From Ancistrus triradiatus (lineage: Eukaryota; Chordata; Actinopteri; Siluriformes; Loricariidae), in NCBI GenBank assembly GCA_025084515.1, contig JAJAGP010000863.1, forward strand, positions 212,462 to 276,461: 64,000 nt of DNA. Direction: 5' to 3'. How positions within the stretch are numbered: the first letter of the stretch is position 1; each line of letters starts with the position of its first letter. Under the pieces are notes generated by a model. The model saw only the letters and a program-made list of their open reading frames with translations, searched no databases and had not been told where the DNA came from. Made by a program: the position numbers and the translations under genes. Shown piece by piece: positions 54,701 through 60,700 of the stretch.

Positions 54701-57700
54701 GTCGTTCTACCAAGAATGGTTAAAGAATAATAAAGTTAATGTTTGGAAATGGCCAAGTCAAAGTCCTGACCTTAATCCAATCGAAATGTTGTGGAAGGAC
54801 CTGTAGCGAGCAGTTTAATGTGAGGAAACCCACCAACATCCCAGAGTTGAAAGCTGTTCTTTACAGAGGAATGGGATAAAATTCCTCCAAGCCGGTGTGC
54901 AGGACTGATCAACAGTTACAGGAAACGTTTAGTTGCAGTTATTGCTGCACAGGGGGGTCACACCAGATACTGAAAGAAAAGGTTCACATACTTTTGCTCC
55001 TCACTAATATTTATTGATCATTTTCCTCAATAAATAAATAACCAAGTATAATATTTTTTTTCTCATTTGTTTAACTGGGTTCTCTTTATCTACTTTTAGG
55101 ACTTGTGTGAAAATCTGATGATGTTTTAGGTCATAGTTATGCAGAAATATAGAAAAGGGTTCACAAACTTTCAAGCACCACTGTATGTATGTCATATACA
55201 GTAATATAGTGTTCAGACAAAGTCCACATTGCATAAAATGCACAGAATCACACATAATGTATCGTGGATGTTAAGCTACACATACCTGTAAATATTTACC
55301 ACTTTTTGTAAAATTATTTAGTTCCTTTTTGTACTTTACATTTGATTAATATTATTACAGACTCCACTGTTTAAACTCCATATGTGTATGTGTATGCAGC
55401 GATGAGCCCAATTGGTAATGCCTTCCGGAATCGATTGCGCATGTTTCCATCTCTGATTAACTGCTGTACAATTGACTGGTTCCAATCATGGCCTACTGAT
55501 GCACTTGAGATGGTCGCTGACAAATTCTTGGCAGATGTTGATCTGGAGGATCACATAAGAACAGAGTGAGTGTGTGGCGATTTTTTTCTTTTCTTTGATA
55601 TGTGACCTGAAGCAGTTTGTAGTTATAGATGTGATCCACATACTGAAATTAATGAAACCAAGAATCCATCCTATCAGGCTTTGACAAATCCATTGTTTGT
55701 TGTTTGCTGATTGAACTGATATCTGTTTGACATTATGTTTAAGAAAGGGCAGCATGGTGGTGTAGCGGTTAGCGCGGTCACCTCATAGCTCAGTCCCCCC
55801 TGGTTTGATCCCAACCTCAGACTCTGTTTCGTGGAGTCCTCCCCATGTCTGGATGGGGTGGACCATTTCAAAGACATGTGTGTTAGGTTAACTGATATTC
55901 CTAAAGTGCCCTTAGTGTGTGTGTATGGCACCCAGTCTAGGTGCCTGAATGAATTACTTTCAGTTTCAGTTTCTGCAGGACCTACATTTATCATTTAGCA
56001 GATGCCCTTATGCAGAGCGACTTACAATTGATACAATCTTACAATCCAAGCAATTGTGGGTTAAGGGTCTTGCTCAAGGACTCAAGGACCCAACAGTGGC
56101 AGCTTGGCAGAGATGGGATTTGAAGCCTGGACATTCTGGGCCAGAGTCCAGTACCTTACCCGCTAGGCCACCACAGTCCCTGGAGGGGACCTATCACAGG
56201 ACCTGCTGGGTTGTCACACTGAAGATCTCAAAAGAGTAGTGTTTGTCTATTTAGTTTGTTCTGAATACAGTTCTTATACCTTAATCGCACTTTCACTGGT
56301 CACGGCTGCGGCTCAGGCGTCTTTCTGGAGAACACAGGGCATCACAAGGACTGGCACTGGTTGCTGTTGCAGCTTTGGGGAATGATCTACTGTCTGGCCT
56401 CTGGAGTCAGGAGTTTGCGTATTAGATTATTGTACCACCCTTGTGCCCATAAAGTTCTCCTTTTGACTCTGATTAACCTGCTCAGGGTCATAGGGGATCC
56501 AGATCCTATCCAAGGTTTCACTGGGCATATGTGAAAGTACTACCTGTATGGAATACCAGTCCATCACAGGGCACTATAAGCATACCATCCACCCTTCATG
56601 TTTGAAGCCCAGCTCAGTCGTTTGAACCAAGATACTCAAAAACTTGTAACTGTTTCCAGTAGCGGGTTCTTGCCTCTGAGCTTCAGTAGCTGCATGTAAG
56701 GTTGATATTTTATGTCATTTTATATAGGAAATGTTAAGGAGTTCTGTTTAAAAATTCTGTCCCTTTATCTCTCTCCTTCCTTTTCAGGGTGGTGGAGATG
56801 TGTAAGATGTTTCAGGAGGGTGTGCAGAAACTGTCTGAGCGCTATTACTCACAGTTGCGAAGGTATAACTATGTCACACCCACCTCCTATTTGGAGCTGA
56901 TTCTCACCTTTAAGATGCTCCTAAAGGCCAAACGTACCGAGGTGGACACGTTCCAGAACCGCTACCTGATCGGCCTGGACAAACTCAACTTTGCCGCTTC
57001 ACAGGTCACACACAGACCGTCCATCTGTCTCTCTGTCTGTTTATATATCTTAATATTTTTTATGATGACATTGTGTACCTGTTAATGTAAAACTGTAGAT
57101 AGTAACATTGAGTGCCAATGTTCTGTTGTGTCTGGGTGTGTGTACTGCTTTAAGGTTCATTGATGTCAGCCGGAGCTTACTGCTCTTCAGCCTGAGCTGA
57201 TCCGAACCTCAGCTGAAACAGATGAGATTGTGATAAAGATTGAAAAGGAAACTTTTGGAGGTGGACTGCAAAGAAGAGCCTGTTGCCCGCTGATGAAAAG
57301 TTAAAGCCAATGATGCCTGCCGCCACTGCCAAAGCAATCAAGGTAGTGGGGCCAAGAATGAGGTCATATTTTTTGTTCTAGAAGAAGAGTTAAAGAAAAA
57401 GAAAGAAGAATTGCCTGCTTTTGCTCTCTCTTCCCCTCGTTCACCGTCGTTCCCCCTGGGCCTTCTCCCTTCTTCCGCCTTTGGGCCGCGGGGGGCCTCT
57501 CTCTTCTCTCGCCGTCGTCTCCTTGGGGGACGTCTCTCTCTCACTTTTCGCGGCTGCCGTTTGCCCACCGCTCGTTCCCCTCACCTCCCCTCCCCTCTCC
57601 TCGGGCTTCCTTTGCTCTCCCATCTCTGTTGCCTTCATCTTTCACCCCTCTTCGTCGTCACTCTCATCTCTCTTCCTTTCTCCTTCTTCTGTCGCCCATT

Positions 57701-60700
57701 CCGAGCCCTCGGGGCTCTGTCCCCCCTTCTTCGTTGCTCGGCTCTCTCTCGCATCTTCTCTCTTGAGCGGCGGGCACGCTCGGCGCTCGCGCGCACTCGC
57801 TCGCTCGTTCACGGGGCCTGCCTCGCCGGCGCAGCGCCCCCCGCGCGCCGCCCCCGCGTGAAGGACACGCAGAAAGCAGCCTCATTTGTTTTACTACACT
57901 TTCTCTCATCACATGCTTCACTACTTGCGTCTGACTTGGGCCATTGATTACATTCACATTGACTAACACGCATTCTTCCAGAGGTTCTCAATACCCAAGA
58001 ATGAGTCAGATATTTGGTTGTCTACACTTTTAGGTGTTTTGCTTTATCAACATTGTGTGTCAACTGCCATGTTTTACATTCCTTTGACTGAGAGTGACCT
58101 GAATGAGATGAATGTTTACAGGTATATACCTAAGCATTGGTTTATTGACTTTGCTGATTGCCTTGGTGTCTGCTTACATCAGAAAGAAAGACAAAATCAA
58201 AAGGATAATATAAAGAACATTAGAGCTAAACAGTGAAACTGAGTCCTCAAAGGGGGACATGTTGTCTGAAAAAGAAAGGAGAGCAATATAGCGTATCTAA
58301 AATTGCAAAAGAAAAAAGGTGATAAAGGAAAAGAGAAACACATTTGAAAGAGGGAATTGTATATGGAGTTCTGAAAAAATAATCGTCCGAAAAGAGGTTG
58401 GAGTTTAGCTCGGTGGTGTTTACGTTTGACGTCTTCTTTTCATTGTTTTTCATATTATTCATAAAACTTTGAGTTTTCCTTTAGAAATAAATCTTGGCCT
58501 GAGCAATGCCATTTTGACACAGGTTGGTTAGCAATAATTTTAGACTTCTATGAGTGTTGGTAAATGCATTTTCTAATTAGTACTTATGGACAGTGGTAGC
58601 CTAGTGGTTAAGGTCCTGGGACTCTGGACTCTGGACCAGAAGGTCCATGGTTCAAATCCCACCTCTGCCAGTTGCCCACTGTTGGGGTCCTTGAGCAAGG
58701 CCCTTAACCCACATTTTGCTTGGATTGTAAGACTGTAACCAATTGTAAGTCGCTCTGGATAAGGGCGTCTGCTAAATGCTGTAAATGTAACTGTAAATGT
58801 TATCATAATGAGTGTTGGTGGACACTCATTATAGTATAAATCATTATAATAGATAATTATTATAATGCGTAATGAATAGAATATTCACACTAAACTACCT
58901 GAAATGCATTCTGATTAGTTGGTAAATAGTTCATTTTGGTTTTAATGTGTGATTAAATTCATTGTCAGGATGAGTGGTGAAGGGGACCTTTTGCAAAGCG
59001 ATGCCCGGCCTTGGAAAGCAGCTCTGTCTGCTCTGGACACTCTGAAACCAGCTGATATCACAGTGGTGAAGTCCAATGCAGAACCCTCCTGGTCCAGTTA
59101 AACTGGGTCATGGAGTCTTGTTGCGTCATGAAGGGCATCAAACCAGAGAGGAAACCTGACCCTGGTGGCTCTTTTCTGGTGAGAGAAAAACACACAACTT
59201 TATAAACAACCATGATACTGATTACAGGAATCATCCTTTGCACCCTGCCATCTGCTGCTCCTGGGCACCTTGAGCTGCTCAGACCCCAACTAACAATCAC
59301 TAGCTACTTTGCCATCCTTATCTTGATATAGAAGAGATTTTACATTTCATCATTTAGCTGACGGCTTTCAAAGATGGTGTACACCTAATACAAATACAAA
59401 GGAACAATCACAAGTAATTGAGGGTTTAAGGACCTTTGCTCAAGGATCCAGCAGTGGCAACAATATCAGCAGTAATATCAATTCTGTTTACCTCAAAGAT
59501 GGACACACAAACAATATAGATGGAAATAATACCACAAAGGAGTTGAGGATTTTATGATGTACACTTTCCAATCCATATATGTCATTATTGTTTTCACACA
59601 GGCAAGATGATTTGAAAAGACTACTGGGGGCCCATCCAAGAAGCTTCTGGGTGACATGGAAATTTCTTGAGAACTTGAAAGCCTTTGATAAGGACAAACA
59701 TCCCTGCCCACTAACATGAGAAAATTCGTGAGAAAGTTTATAGACAACCCTGAGTTTCAGCCCTTGCTTATTAAAAATGTCATCAATCTGCATGCGAGGG
59801 CTTATGTAAGTGGGTCCGAGCCCATGGAGGTTGTATGAGCGCGGTGGCCAAAGTGGTCGCTCCCAAAAAAGAGCGTCTCCGTGAGGCAGAGGAAGAGCTG
59901 GCAGCCCAGATGAAGACCCTTGAAGTCAAACGTACTGAGTTGAAAGCAGTGGAGGACCGCCTACAATCCCTGAATGACACATTTGCTGCCATGATTCAGA
60001 AGAAGAAGGACCTGGAGGGCAACATCGAACTATGTTCCCAAAAGCTGATCAGGGCTGAGAAGCTAATTGGGGGACTGGGAGGGGAAAAGGACAGGTGGAC
60101 AGAAGCAGCACGACTCCTGGGAATCAAATACACCAACCTGACTGGGGATGTACTTCTTTCCTCAGCCATGGTGTCATACCTAGGTGCTTTTACAGTGGAC
60201 TATCGCTTGGACTGCCAGCGTGAATGGCATGAGATCTGCATGAAAAGGAAAGTCCCGTGCTCTGAAGACTTCACACTCAGCAACACCCTCGGAAATCAAG
60301 TCCTGATCCGGACATGGCGTATTGCCGGGCTGCCCGTTGACTCCTTCTCGACAGACAATGGAATAATTGTGTCCAATTCTCGCCGCTGGCCACTCATGAT
60401 AGACCCACAGGGACAGGCGAACAAATGGATCAAGAACATGGAAAAGGCCAATAAGCTGGTCATCATCAAGCTTTCTGATGGCAACTATGTCCGAACCTTG
60501 GAGAATGCCATTCAGTTCGGAACTCCAGTTCTCTTGGAGAATGTGGGTGAGGAACTTGATGCAGTTCTTGAGCCCATTCTGCTGAAGCAGACATTCAAAC
60601 AGCAGGGGGTGGAATACATGAAGCTGGGTGAGAATGTCATAGAATATTCCAAAGACTTTCTGTTCTACATGACCACCGGGCTAAGGAACCCACATTACTT

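Noticed and set aside
57338..57991. Several overlapping frames of 60-180 codons on both strands in the GC-rich island
   Set aside because: Low-complexity Pro/Leu/Ser/Arg sequence, no domain, no splice context. They exist because stop codons are rare in C/T-rich DNA.
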